Below are positions 30,838 through 39,410 of a DNA stretch of 41,630 bases, piece by piece. Within the stretch, counting starts at the first letter, position 1. Each line of letters opens with the position of its first letter. The stretch is taken from NCBI GenBank assembly GCA_021787735.1, contig JAJYLL010000038.1, positions 1 to 41,630 on the forward strand. Reading direction: 5' to 3'. This stretch comes from Acidobacteriota bacterium (GTDB lineage Bacteria > Acidobacteriota > Terriglobia > UBA7540). The position numbers and the translations under genes are program-made. Below the pieces are notes generated by a model, which saw only the letters and a program-made list of their open reading frames with translations, ran no database searches and had not been told where the DNA came from.

Positions 30838-33051
30838 CTAGGCAGCCGTTCTGAACCGGGACACTCCGCCCTGTAGTTCTTGCACCGCACTGTTCAGTTG
30901 GGCGGTAATCTTCTGGAACTCGCCCAGCAGCGATTTCGTCAAGTCTGCGGTCTGCGCCAATTGCTTCATGGCCTCATTGATTTGTTCAGCGGCCTGAGTC
31001 TGGCCCTGCATGCCCTGCTTGGCCGTTTCAAATTCGGGGCCGAGCGCCTGCACTTTTTCAATCATTTTGCCCAAAGCCGCAGCAATGCCATTCACTTCTG
31101 CTACCCGCTGACGAACTTCTTCAGTGAACTTGTCCATCTCCATTACGCCACTGGATACGGAGGACTGCATCTCCTTTACGACCGAATCAATATCCTGCGT
31201 GGCAACGGCCGTCTGGTCCGCCAGGCGGCTGATCTCACGGGCCACCACGGAGAATCCCTTACCAAACTCGCCTGCTTTCTCGGCCTCGATTGCAGCGTTG
31301 AGAGAGAGCAAGGCGGTCTGGTCGGAAATCTTGTTGATGGTGGTGACGACCGTCGATATCTTGCTGGCCCGGTCACTGATGATCCCTAACCGTGAGGAGA
31401 TCGATCCGGTCGCTTTGACGAGTTCCCGCATTGCTGTTTCCATTTCATTCAGCTTGGATTGGCCACTTTCCGCTTGTGCGGCAGCATCGAGAGCGGCCTC
31501 CCCCGCACCGGACATCGTCCGCAGCAGATCCCGTGAGGTTGCGGAGATTTGCGAACTTGTGGCCGACACCTCTCTGGTCGCGGCGGCCTGCTCTGTCACT
31601 GTGGGCTCCAACTGCTTGGCAGATGCCGTGATCTCGGTTGTTGAAGCGGTGACCTGAATGCCAGCACGCTGTACCTGCCCGATCAGGCCTCCGAGGGTTT
31701 CCGTCATTTCCTTAAAAGACGACATCAGGTCCACACTTTCATCCGGGAAGTCAAACCGTCGGATGGCATGTCCGTCTGCGGTGGCCGGAAGCGTGAGGAA
31801 GTGTTCCCGTGCGCTGTGCAAATCACCCTTCGCCACCTTTCCTGCAAGTTTTGTCACTACCTCGATAGGCTTGGTCAAACGTCTCCCCATCACAAAAGCG
31901 ATAGAGAGCACAACAAGCAGCGAAACAAGGCCCGCGAGAATCACACTCCAGAGGAGATTGGTTGACGACGCTTTCACTCCCTCAATTGGGCCCATATACT
32001 CGTCTTCGTAAGCACCCGCGACGATCAGCCAATCCCAAGGCTCAAAATAAATCAATGCCGAGTGCTTCAACCGTGGTTTCGGTTCACCCGGGTTTTGCCA
32101 GACGTACGAACGGTGGAACAACTCCCCTTTACCCGACGCCAGCGCGTGCTGGACCATTTCCTGGACAAACAGTTTCCCGTCGGAGTCGCGTTGCTCCCAC
32201 AGACCTTCCCCATCACGCATGCCCCCTTTGGAAATGATGTACCGTCCTCGCTGATTGCCCTTGGCGCCGATGACGACGATGTATCCCGTGCGGCCGATGA
32301 CGGTGTTCAGCAAAGTTTTCCGGACAGATGCCACCTCGGAAATTCTTTCTCCTACAAAGAGCATTCCGATGATTTGTCCTCCCCTGTTACGCAGCGGTTC
32401 GTAAGCAACCACATACCGGTCGTTTACAACAAAGGCTGTTCCCCGGTACACCTCTCCACGCAGGACAGTCGCCACTACGGGCGAAGGAGTTCCGTCAGGC
32501 CCCACGGCGGGGATGTACGTACCGATCCCGCGGTTACCGTTGCTCGCCGCCACGCTGGTCGCCACGCGCAACATGTCGCCTGAAGCATTCATTCGTTGGA
32601 AGATGGTGGTCGCGCCGCCCACCAATCGAGTGACTTCGTCCACAAAAGGAGCGGGTACCTTGAAGCTTCGGTTTTGGGTGGCCGGCACACCTCCGATCAA
32701 CATCTGGGGTAGGGTGATCGGCGTTGTGCTCTGACTTAATTGATTCACGGCCTGCCAACGCACCATCGCCGTGCCCGTTGAAACGCCGCCCTGTTGGACC
32801 AGAATCCGCCGGGCCACCGAAAGGTTATGGTCCACTCGACCCTGCAACAAGTTGTTGGTCGTTTCGCAAAGACCGTAAGCATCTTTGGTAGCCTGGTCCA
32901 CATTCGCCTCGGCCAGAGCCCTCATTTCCCGGGAAGCTTTTTGCGAAACGGCTCCTCGAAAATGCAGCAAAAGCAGGAGCAATACCAGGATCGGCAGGAT
33001 CGCCGCCACAAGCGCAAGCCCGTAGATTTTGTTTCTAAGTGAGATTCTCAC
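30838..33051 (-). CDS. Methyl-accepting chemotaxis protein with Cache-type sensor
   Basis: This 737-residue receptor has TM1 (about 12-32) and a large periplasmic sensor with Cache features: ATTIFQRMNASGDMLRVAT, RGTAFVVNDRYVVAYEPL and YFEPWDWLIVAGAYEDEY. That fits a Cache3/Cache2 fusion. TM2 (about 365-387), HAMP and a signalling domain follow, with ISDQTALLSLNAAIEAEKAG and FSVVAREISRLADQTAVA near the tip (about 575-620). The first codon is GTG at 33051, fixed by a perfect AGGAGG four bases upstream; reading from 33075 would run through that site. It is the first gene of the chemosensory operon, the WspA position, though WspA operons normally have only one receptor. Confidence 0.93.
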   Translation of the reverse strand: MRISLRNKIYGLALVAAILPILVLLLLLLHFRGAVSQKASREMRALAEANVDQATKDAYGLCETTNNLLQGRVDHNLSVARRILVQQGGVSTGTAMVRWQAVNQLSQSTTPITLPQMLIGGVPATQNRSFKVPAPFVDEVTRLVGGATTIFQRMNASGDMLRVATSVAASNGNRGIGTYIPAVGPDGTPSPVVATVLRGEVYRGTAFVVNDRYVVAYEPLRNRGGQIIGMLFVGERISEVASVRKTLLNTVIGRTGYIVVIGAKGNQRGRYIISKGGMRDGEGLWEQRDSDGKLFVQEMVQHALASGKGELFHRSYVWQNPGEPKPRLKHSALIYFEPWDWLIVAGAYEDEYMGPIEGVKASSTNLLWSVILAGLVSLLVVLSIAFVMGRRLTKPIEVVTKLAGKVAKGDLHSAREHFLTLPATADGHAIRRFDFPDESVDLMSSFKEMTETLGGLIGQVQRAGIQVTASTTEITASAKQLEPTVTEQAAATREVSATSSQISATSRDLLRTMSGAGEAALDAAAQAESGQSKLNEMETAMRELVKATGSISSRLGIISDRASKISTVVTTINKISDQTALLSLNAAIEAEKAGEFGKGFSVVAREISRLADQTAVATQDIDSVVKEMQSSVSSGVMEMDKFTEEVRQRVAEVNGIAAALGKMIEKVQALGPEFETAKQGMQGQTQAAEQINEAMKQLAQTADLTKSLLGEFQKITAQLNSAVQELQGGVSRFRTAA

Positions 33052-33055
33052 GCAG

Positions 33056-33061
33056 CCTCCT
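33056..33061 (-). promoter_or_regulatory. Ribosome binding site deciding the GTG start of the Cache receptor
   Basis: The minus strand reads AGGAGG here, four bases before GTG 33051-33049. It is the strongest site in the operon and sets the start of its first gene. Confidence 0.75.
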
Positions 33062-33558
33062 GGGATATTCCGCAAGCGAGGTCGCTACCACCATCTCCGA
33101 AGGGAGATACAGACGGACCGGGGTTCACGCGCCCGGCAGGCTTATCCTCGACCGTTGTTTTATGAACTCTCTTGTGATTCGCGGGCGTCACACTGAAAGG
33201 CAACGAACAAACTGGTCGGCAGGATTTCGGTAGAGATGCAATTCGAACATCTGGATTGTGAAGCACTGTTCTTCTCCAATCCGTTAGTTTTGGGGCGCCT
33301 GGAAGGCAACAGAATTGAGAGCCTACATTTCCGGACTAGAAAAATGTGATATGGCCAACAGCTATTTGGTGCTCATGGCCGTTGCGCTTGCGACCGCCGC
33401 AAGGGCGAAAAATAAACACGGCAGTCTCCCCCATGCCAAGAGGCAGCAAACGTCCCTCTTCTCGCTCAATCTCCCACCCGCGAGTGGCTGCTCTCCGTAA
33501 AAGTTCGCTTAGCACAGCAGGATCACTACGCGTGCGCTGTCGGTTCCTGCAAGGCGGG
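33062..33558. other. Intergenic region upstream of the chemosensory operon
   Basis: About 500 bp that should hold the promoter of the eight-gene chemosensory operon. I see no clear sigma-70 or sigma-54 site. A minus-strand frame (33336-33590, TTG start, 84 codons) has a fairly protein-like middle but no ribosome binding site; I do not call it. Confidence 0.45.
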
Positions 33559-33570
33559 TCAGGCCGCCTT
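33551..33570 (-). terminator. GC-rich hairpin around the stop of the ABM-fold gene
   Basis: AAGGCGG (33551-33557) and CCGCCTT (33564-33570) form a perfect 7-bp stem with a 6-nt loop that contains the stop codon. No T-run follows, so termination is only a suggestion. Confidence 0.4.
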
Positions 33571-33879
33571 ACGGACCGGAAAGGTCTCAACCGTAGAATG
33601 CGTCACATCGTATACTTGTGGCGCTGGCTTACCTTCAATGTAATTGCCCAGGATTTTCAAGACGTTGGCCGACTCTTCGTGGTCATAGGTTTCAAAATTC
33701 TCCTGGCGCTCCCACAAGGTGACTCCGAGCGCCTCTTTCTTATCCTTTGAAACCAGCGTGAATTCGCCCGCGAATCCGGCGAACTTTTTCAGGATGGGGA
33801 TGATCTCTTGATCGACGGCCCGGGTAAGGCCTTTGTCCTCATTCGGCTTCAGCTTCATTTTGAGGATTCTTACAAACAT
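33559..33879 (-). CDS. Small ABM-like (dimeric alpha/beta barrel) protein
   Basis: This 106-residue protein begins MFVRILKMKLKPNEDKGL and has the strand-helix-strand pattern of the antibiotic-biosynthesis-monooxygenase fold (EFTLVSKDKKEALGVTLWERQ, then a helix with ESANVLKIL). Many such proteins are of unknown function; some degrade haem or oxidise quinones. The start is the ATG at 33879, with a perfect AGGAGG (33888-33893) eight bases upstream. The open frame extends upstream to 34047 but that part looks non-coding. It is transcribed toward the chemosensory operon, with a 500-bp gap, so a link is unlikely. Confidence 0.75.
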   Translation of the reverse strand: MFVRILKMKLKPNEDKGLTRAVDQEIIPILKKFAGFAGEFTLVSKDKKEALGVTLWERQENFETYDHEESANVLKILGNYIEGKPAPQVYDVTHSTVETFPVRKAA

Positions 33880-34200
33880 GGGAGTACCCTCCTTTTCGGA
33901 CAGGGTTCTACCTGCTAGTAAACTTAAATCGGCCAGATGTCTACGCCTATGATCTGTATCACAGACCGGGGTGATGCAAGTTACGTAGAATCTGATCCAT
34001 GAGCATGGCAATTCCTTGTGAAATGGCGTCGTTGTAGCTGTGGTCATGGCCGCTGCTTGTTGCCAGGACTGATTTGGGATGTCCGGTTACGGCACCATGA
34101 AATCTGCTGAAGGTATAGCACTTGCAGGCAAGGTCCTGGAGTTCGATTTGGTTCCGCGACGTTTCCGGATCACTCAATAGTTGCAGGAAAGGAGCCCCCA
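33880..34200. other. Divergent intergenic region
   Basis: About 320 bp between the ABM-like gene and the deaminase gene, presumably with both promoters. Apart from the ribosome binding sites at each end I see nothing distinct. A minus-strand frame at 33959-34225 has no family resemblance. Confidence 0.45.
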
Positions 34201-34659
34201 ATGGATCCATTCCTTGAGGCAGCAATCGAAGAAGCCCGGCAAGGCCGCCGTGAAGGCGGAATTCCTATTGGATCAGTGATCGTTCACCATGGCTTGATCA
34301 TCGGCCGCGGCCATAATCGGAGAGTGCAGCAAGGCAGCGCAATCTTGCACGGCGAAATGGATGCACTTGAGAATGCCGGCAGGCAACCGGCTTCCGTATA
34401 CCACGAATCGGTTCTGTACACCACCTTGTCTCCGTGCTCGATGTGCAGCGGAGCGATCCTGCTATACGGCATTCCGAAATTGATCGTGGGTGAGAACAAA
34501 ACCTTCCTGGGGGAAGAGGAACTCTTGCGATCGCGTGGCGTAACAGTAGAGGTCCTGCAGGAGCGGGACCTTATTCAACTGATGGAAGACTTCATTGCAG
34601 CCGAACCCCAGCTTTGGAATGAGGACATCGGTGTGCCAGATACGCCGTCGAACGGTTGA
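34201..34659 (+). CDS. Cytosine deaminase, fungal Fcy1-like
   Basis: This 152-residue enzyme of the zinc-dependent CDA fold has HGE (H50, E52) and PCSMC (C79, C82), the complete zinc and proton-shuttle set. Beyond these it resembles yeast cytosine deaminase closely along its length: ILHGEMDALENAGR, TTLSPCSMCSGAILLYGIPK, VGENKTFLGEE, and WNEDIG near the C-terminus. The spacing matches the yeast residues H62, E64, C91 and C94 with a constant offset of 12. It should convert cytosine to uracil in pyrimidine salvage. Bacteria more often use the unrelated amidohydrolase CodA. AGGAG precedes the ATG by seven bases. It stands alone, with no transport gene beside it. Confidence 0.85.
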   Translation: MDPFLEAAIEEARQGRREGGIPIGSVIVHHGLIIGRGHNRRVQQGSAILHGEMDALENAGRQPASVYHESVLYTTLSPCSMCSGAILLYGIPKLIVGENKTFLGEEELLRSRGVTVEVLQERDLIQLMEDFIAAEPQLWNEDIGVPDTPSNG

Positions 34660-34789
34660 TGAGCATCATCTCTTCACAGTAAGGATTTGCCTCGACGCGT
34701 AACCGCGCCATCCTTCACCGTTTTCATACCCCAGTCGGATGCCCGCAATCCCCAGCCTGATTTTCCGGCGCCGCTGACTGACGGGCAAC

Positions 34790-35842
34790 CTACCACTCGG
34801 AAATGACGTTGAAACCAACGGTGCCGTAGGTGGTCATGGAATCAAGCACTTGGCTCGCCTGCTCTACCGGCAAACAGCGGGTGACCAACCGTTTAGGGTT
34901 TAATTTGCCGCTGGAGACGAGTGCCAACAGACCACGATAGCTGGTCGTGGGGCAACCCAGGCTGGGAATGAAACTGATTTCCTGTACGAGCATTACGTCA
35001 ACGGGCAATGGCAAAACGCCACGCTCCTTGGCACCGGTCAGACCAATCTGCACGTGGCGGCCGCCCTTGCGAATCGACTGTAATGCCGGCAGGGCAGTAT
35101 CGGAGGCCCCCACAGCATCCACGGACAAATCAGCGCCACCACCGGTGATCTCGCGGACCCGTTCAACCGCGCCTTGCTCGCGGGCGTCGACCGCTGCTGC
35201 GGCGCCTTCAGCTTTGGCCAGGGTTAACTTTGCTGCTGAAATATCCACTGCCACGGCTTGTGCGCCCAGGGACACGGCGATCTGTATTGCCGATAGCCCG
35301 ACTCCGCCCGCACCGAAAACCGCCACCCACTCCCCGGGTTGCAGTTTCGCCCGGTCAACCAGCGCGTGATAGCTGGTCATGTATCGGCACCCGAGGGCTG
35401 CCGCAGTGACGGCATCGATGCCATTGGGCAGTCGCACCAGGTTCGCATCGGCTGCCGGGATGACGGCCAGACGTCCATAGCCGCCGTTGAAATGAGTACC
35501 GATTGCACCGTGGGCAAGGCATATATTTGATCGACCCGTCTGGCAGTATTCGCAGCGCCCGCACGCCATATGGAATGGCACTGTGATGCGGTCGCCGGGT
35601 CGGAAGGTATGGACATCGGCCCCCACGGACTCCACTACCCCAGCTAACTCATGTCCCATCACGAGCGGAAGCGCAGGCTGGATACCCATCCATGCCCAAT
35701 CCCCCTGCCAGAGGTGCCAATCGCTTCGACAAATGCCGCACGCTTCGACGCGGATCAGCGCGCTATCAGGGCCTGGAGAGGGATCAGGCAGGTCCATGAT
35801 CTTAAGGGGTTGACAGAATTCGGTCATTACTGCTGCTTTCAT
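34790..35842 (-). CDS. Zinc-dependent alcohol dehydrogenase (MDR family)
   Basis: This 350-residue medium-chain dehydrogenase has catalytic zinc residues in CGICRSD (C38) and GHE (H64, E65), structural zinc cysteines C94, C97, C100 and C108, and the NAD(P)-binding loop GAGGVGLSAIQIA, followed by an acidic VDIS that favours NAD. The substrate is an alcohol or aldehyde not definable from sequence. A strong GAGGAGG lies eight bases before the ATG. It follows the glycerol dehydrogenase gene in the same direction, 200 bp away, so the two may act on related polyols. Confidence 0.9.
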   Translation of the reverse strand: MKAAVMTEFCQPLKIMDLPDPSPGPDSALIRVEACGICRSDWHLWQGDWAWMGIQPALPLVMGHELAGVVESVGADVHTFRPGDRITVPFHMACGRCEYCQTGRSNICLAHGAIGTHFNGGYGRLAVIPAADANLVRLPNGIDAVTAAALGCRYMTSYHALVDRAKLQPGEWVAVFGAGGVGLSAIQIAVSLGAQAVAVDISAAKLTLAKAEGAAAAVDAREQGAVERVREITGGGADLSVDAVGASDTALPALQSIRKGGRHVQIGLTGAKERGVLPLPVDVMLVQEISFIPSLGCPTTSYRGLLALVSSGKLNPKRLVTRCLPVEQASQVLDSMTTYGTVGFNVISEW

Positions 35843-36042
35843 GACAAAATCCTCCTCTCAACTGAAGATAGTTCTCCCGAATCAGCTTTTCCGCCCATTC
35901 TTGTGTGTTGCTCGTCCATGCGGGGCGGACGATAAAGGTCATGGACTCCTTAAAGGGCGGCCGCTATTACCAAGTCTTGCAAAGAGCAGCAGCAAGCCCG
36001 GAGCGGGTGGATAGCCTTGGTGCGGAAAACGACGTCATTGGC

Positions 36043-37161
36043 CTATCCCCGGTACGTACGAGCCTGCCGCCAGTCTCGCCCTATCGCATCTGCCGCCTTG
36101 ATGGCATCTGCCACCATTTCTGGATACACCTCGAAGGGCTCGTTGTGGATCGTTTCTCCTTGTGCCGTACTGCGGTTGGCAATTCGATTCAGCATGTCAG
36201 GTGTTATCTGATCGAATCCAATTTCGGCCAGTGTGACCGGCAACCCTATTGATGTCGAAAAGCCAAGCACTTCCTCCATGGTCGAGTGAGCCTGGCCTTC
36301 CAGTACCAGTTGAACCAGGACGCCGAAGGCCACTTTCTCGCCATGCAGATACGGACGGGTCTCGGGAACGGCGGTCAGCCCGTTGTGAACTGCGTGCGCC
36401 GCTGCAAGTCCGGAAGATTCAAAGCCGAGGCCGGAAAGAAGTGTGTTGGCTTCCACCAGTCGCTCCAAACCCGCAGTAACAGACCTGGCTCGGAGTGCTG
36501 CCAGGGCGTCCACCCCATCTTCTAGAAGAGTGCGGTAGCACAACTGGGCGAGCGCCAGGGCGCTTCGAGTTGAAGCTCCGCCCCGCATGTTTCGGACGTG
36601 GCTCTCCACGCAGGTCTTTGCTTCAAACCACGTGGAGAGCGCATCACCCATTCCGGCCACCAGCAGGCGGGCAGGGCTCTGCGCAATTACCTGAGTATCA
36701 ACCAGGACTAAATCAGGATTCCTGCGGAAGAGTCGTATCTCGCGGAAGACGCCCTCGTCGGTGTAAACGATGGAGAGGGCGCTGCAAGGGGCATCGCTGG
36801 AAGCGACGGTGGGACAACTCACTACAGGAAGATTGAGGTCCGCCGCTACTGCCCGGGCCGTATCAATCGTCTTGCCCCCGCCCGCACCGACAATCACTTT
36901 GGCTTGTTGCCGGCGCGCTTCCGCCTTTACGCGCTCAATCTCGGCAATTGAACATTCTCCTCCAAACTGAGCCACCTGATAGGCTAGTCCCGCCTCGGGG
37001 AATGTCTTGGCCCAGGTTTCGGAAAGCAAAGCAGCGGCTGACCTGCCTGCAACGATTAACACGGGACCGGCCAGACCCAAGGCAGCCATTTCCTGTCCGA
37101 GAAATTGCGTGGCGTTCTTACCCTGGGTATAACGGCTTGGCGAACAGAAGACACTTAGCAT
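36043..37161 (-). CDS. gldA: Glycerol dehydrogenase (iron-containing ADH family)
   Basis: This 372-residue enzyme oxidises glycerol to dihydroxyacetone with NAD. The dinucleotide loop is GAGGGKTIDTARAVA (92-106), followed by TVASSDAPCSALSIVYT. Metal ligands fall exactly where expected for bacterial glycerol dehydrogenase: D173 (GMGDALSTWFEA), H256 (AAAHAVHNGLT) and H273 (LHGEKVAFG). Length is normal. CGGAGG precedes the ATG by seven bases. It sits in a same-strand group with a GYD protein upstream and a zinc dehydrogenase downstream. Other members of the family use related polyols, so strict glycerol specificity is assumed, not shown. Confidence 0.92.
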   Translation of the reverse strand: MLSVFCSPSRYTQGKNATQFLGQEMAALGLAGPVLIVAGRSAAALLSETWAKTFPEAGLAYQVAQFGGECSIAEIERVKAEARRQQAKVIVGAGGGKTIDTARAVAADLNLPVVSCPTVASSDAPCSALSIVYTDEGVFREIRLFRRNPDLVLVDTQVIAQSPARLLVAGMGDALSTWFEAKTCVESHVRNMRGGASTRSALALAQLCYRTLLEDGVDALAALRARSVTAGLERLVEANTLLSGLGFESSGLAAAHAVHNGLTAVPETRPYLHGEKVAFGVLVQLVLEGQAHSTMEEVLGFSTSIGLPVTLAEIGFDQITPDMLNRIANRSTAQGETIHNEPFEVYPEMVADAIKAADAIGRDWRQARTYRG

Positions 37162-37242
37162 GGCTTTTCCTCCGGGATAAAGTTGTCTACCCTTCCGAAC
37201 CAGCTTTTCTGGCCTGTCCTTCCCGGGCGCGGCATTCGGCCT

Positions 37243-37539
37243 TCAGTCCAGGGAGGAAGTGATCCGGCCGAGTTCCTCCTCGGTAAAGAGCCGATGGGTC
37301 CGAGTGCGCACATTGCCAAGCTTGGCAATGGCTAGTGCCATTTCCGCGACCTTCTCCTCATTTGGAGCTTTCAGAATGAAAAGGGTGTCAAACTCACTCC
37401 CCATGACCATGTAATACGCTTGAACTTCTCCCCCCAGCTGGCGAATTGTCTTCTTAGCTGCCTCACCCCGTGCGGAAAGCTGCTTGATTTTCTCGATCCC
37501 TTGTTGAGTAAAACTGAACAACATCAGATAGGTTGGCAT
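37243..37539 (-). CDS. GYD-domain protein
   Basis: This 98-residue protein matches the small GYD family (ferredoxin-like, dimeric alpha/beta barrel): MPTYLMLFSFTQQGIEKIKQ, then GGEVQAYYMVMGSEFDTLFI and a C-terminal MALAIAKLGNVRTRTHRLF. Function in the family is not known. I chose the ATG at 37539, with GGAGG six bases upstream; an earlier in-frame ATG (37560) lacks such a site. It lies 81 bp ahead of gldA on the same strand. Confidence 0.85.
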   Translation of the reverse strand: MPTYLMLFSFTQQGIEKIKQLSARGEAAKKTIRQLGGEVQAYYMVMGSEFDTLFILKAPNEEKVAEMALAIAKLGNVRTRTHRLFTEEELGRITSSLD

Positions 37540-37585
37540 TTCATCCTCCTCTGCGTTCATCTTGTTGCCCGGTAGAACTCGTGTT

Positions 37586-37834
37586 TCAGTACTGCGCAAG
37601 GCGTTGCGTGGCATCTTTCACGCAGCTATTGGACATGTCCCGCATACCTTCCGAGAGCCGTCGGGTTGCCGAAGCGCGACTGTTATAGGCGGCAAACTTA
37701 TCACGGAGGGCGTCAATTCCCCGAACGTCAGCGGCGATGTCGCTCCTTTGTACCGGTTGAGGCGCCGTCTCCGAACCTTCGAAGGGCAAGATCGAAGCCA
37801 CCACCACGACCCCAAGGCACATGCTGCCTAACAT
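37586..37834 (-). CDS. Small exported helical protein, unknown
   Basis: The 82-residue product begins with a short hydrophobic segment (MLGSMCLGVVVVASILPFEG) that could be a signal peptide, followed by a polar helical part with two Cys in all. A good GGGAGG lies seven bases before the ATG, which is the main reason to call it. It is 46 bp upstream of the GYD gene and would lead that operon. I recognise no family. Confidence 0.5.
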   Translation of the reverse strand: MLGSMCLGVVVVASILPFEGSETAPQPVQRSDIAADVRGIDALRDKFAAYNSRASATRRLSEGMRDMSNSCVKDATQRLAQY

Positions 37835-38447
37835 CACTCTTCCTCCCCGAATTCATATTGACCACACAAGCCAAACGCGCGGTTTTATGCCGGAAAAGAA
37901 AAATTAAGGAACAATCGCCCAGCCATGGTACCGGGACCTCCATGAGAAGCCGCGTCTACACGAGCACCTGCGAGCCCTCCCTGTGTTTTAAACACCGCCT
38001 AATGGCACCCAATAACTCTATTCTTCCAAAAGTCCCCAAATGCGCGGTGATCCATGTCACCTCCGGCTGTGCTGTGAGCCGACTCTTGGGAGTTGGAAAG
38101 TCCTGTGACTGCCAATTTGTGAAAGAAATGCAATCCAATTGGTTGCTATACGACCAATCCGTGTTATTCCCTTGTTCCCACCGGATTCCGAGAATCAAAG
38201 ATAGGCTGGCGGCACACGGTCAAGAGTAGATGCCACCGTCATACCTTCCGAATGGGCAACAATCCAGTCGCCTGGTGTTTCCGGTCTGCGTTGCGCCCGC
38301 GAGCGAAGGTCTCTTCAGCGATTGCTGATGGTAAGGGGATCTCACACTCGTTAGGCGCAGACCTCTGCCGGGTGATGGCAGTCACTGCCCACGTACCTTG
38401 CACAGCATTACGATTTTCCGAAGGATGGGGAGGAGGAGGGTCGGAAC
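37835..38447. other. Intergenic region before the alpha/beta hydrolase
   Basis: About 610 bp between divergent genes. A plus-strand frame of 187 codons (37666-38229) starts inside the small exported gene and is rich in rare and unlikely residues; I consider it non-coding. The right end has the ribosome binding site GAGGAGG of the next gene. Otherwise I see nothing definable. Confidence 0.45.
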
Positions 38448-39410
38448 ATGAATAACCAAAGCCGACGCAGGTTGTTGGAGAGTGCTTGTGCGCTAGCAGC
38501 CGCCACAACACTGGGCCCAAGCCAGCCGGGCAAATCCACGATGCTGGCCCGGCTGTTGAATGGCGAGAATTCCGAACCGCCCCTGAAGGCCACCGCGTGT
38601 CTCGAAACAGAAGACGGCGCGAAGATCTACTACGAGGATCGCGGGGAGGGCCAGCCAATTCTGCTCGTCCACGGATGGTTGTGCTCATCCAGGTTCTGGC
38701 AGAAGAATGTCCCTGACCTGGCGACCAGGTTCAGGGTTGTGACTCTCGATTTTCGAGGCCACGGAAACTCCTCCAAGGCGCTAACCGGCCACACCATCAA
38801 ACAATATGCCCACGACGTGCGGGAGGTTATCGAGCGCCTGCGGCTGCAGCAAACTGTACTCGTGGGGTGGTCCCTGGGCGGGGCAGTGGTTATTTCCTAT
38901 TACGAGCAATACGGCGAGGATACACGCCTGAAAGCGCTGGGATTGGTGGATTCCTGTCCTTTCCCCTTTAGCCCGGAGGTCTGGAACAGCCACTCGCTGA
39001 GAAACTACAACTATGAGGGCATGAATGCGACGTTTGCTGATCTCACAGCAGATCCAAGGAAGTTTGCCATCGGATTCACCAACAGAATGTTTAAGCAAAA
39101 ACCTTCAGAAGCCGACATGGATTGGGTTGTCGCGGAGATGCTGAAGACACCACCATGGATTGCAGAAGCTGTGTACTCCGATTTCCTGATGAGCGATCAC
39201 GCCAAATCACTGTCGGCCATCAAAGTGCCGGTCATCGTCTTCTCTGCCGACTCAGGCGTCTTCCACAACGGAATCGCCCAGGGCAAAGCTATTGCAAACC
39301 AGGTGCCGCAGGGAACTTTCATTCCGTTCGAGGATGCCGGTCACATTCTCTTCTACGAACAGCCGCAGAAGTTCAATGCCGCCTTGGCGGATGTTGTTAA
39401 GGCGCTGTAG
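38448..39410 (+). CDS. Exported alpha/beta hydrolase with twin-arginine signal
   Basis: This 320-residue protein starts with NNQSRRRLLESACALAAATT, a likely twin-arginine export signal. The hydrolase domain runs from about residue 50. The oxyanion region is HGWLCSS (75-81), the nucleophile elbow GWSLGG with S142, a candidate acid is in FSADSGVF and the catalytic His is in EDAGHILFYEQP. It resembles the haloperoxidase/esterase group (DFRGHGNSSK). The substrate is unknown. GAGGAGGAGG precedes the ATG. The stop is about 400 bp from the sulfatase gene, which converges on it. Confidence 0.88.
   Translation: MNNQSRRRLLESACALAAATTLGPSQPGKSTMLARLLNGENSEPPLKATACLETEDGAKIYYEDRGEGQPILLVHGWLCSSRFWQKNVPDLATRFRVVTLDFRGHGNSSKALTGHTIKQYAHDVREVIERLRLQQTVLVGWSLGGAVVISYYEQYGEDTRLKALGLVDSCPFPFSPEVWNSHSLRNYNYEGMNATFADLTADPRKFAIGFTNRMFKQKPSEADMDWVVAEMLKTPPWIAEAVYSDFLMSDHAKSLSAIKVPVIVFSADSGVFHNGIAQGKAIANQVPQGTFIPFEDAGHILFYEQPQKFNAALADVVKAL

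Noticed and set aside
33336..33590. Minus-strand frame of 84 codons with a protein-like middle
   Set aside because: TTG start, no ribosome binding site, overlaps the end of the ABM-like gene; not enough to call a gene.
33959..34225. Minus-strand frame of 88 codons overlapping the deaminase start
   Set aside because: No family resemblance, and it runs through the strong ribosome binding site of the deaminase gene.
37666..38229. 187-codon plus-strand open frame
   Set aside because: Starts inside the small exported gene, lacks a ribosome binding site and has no recognisable motif.
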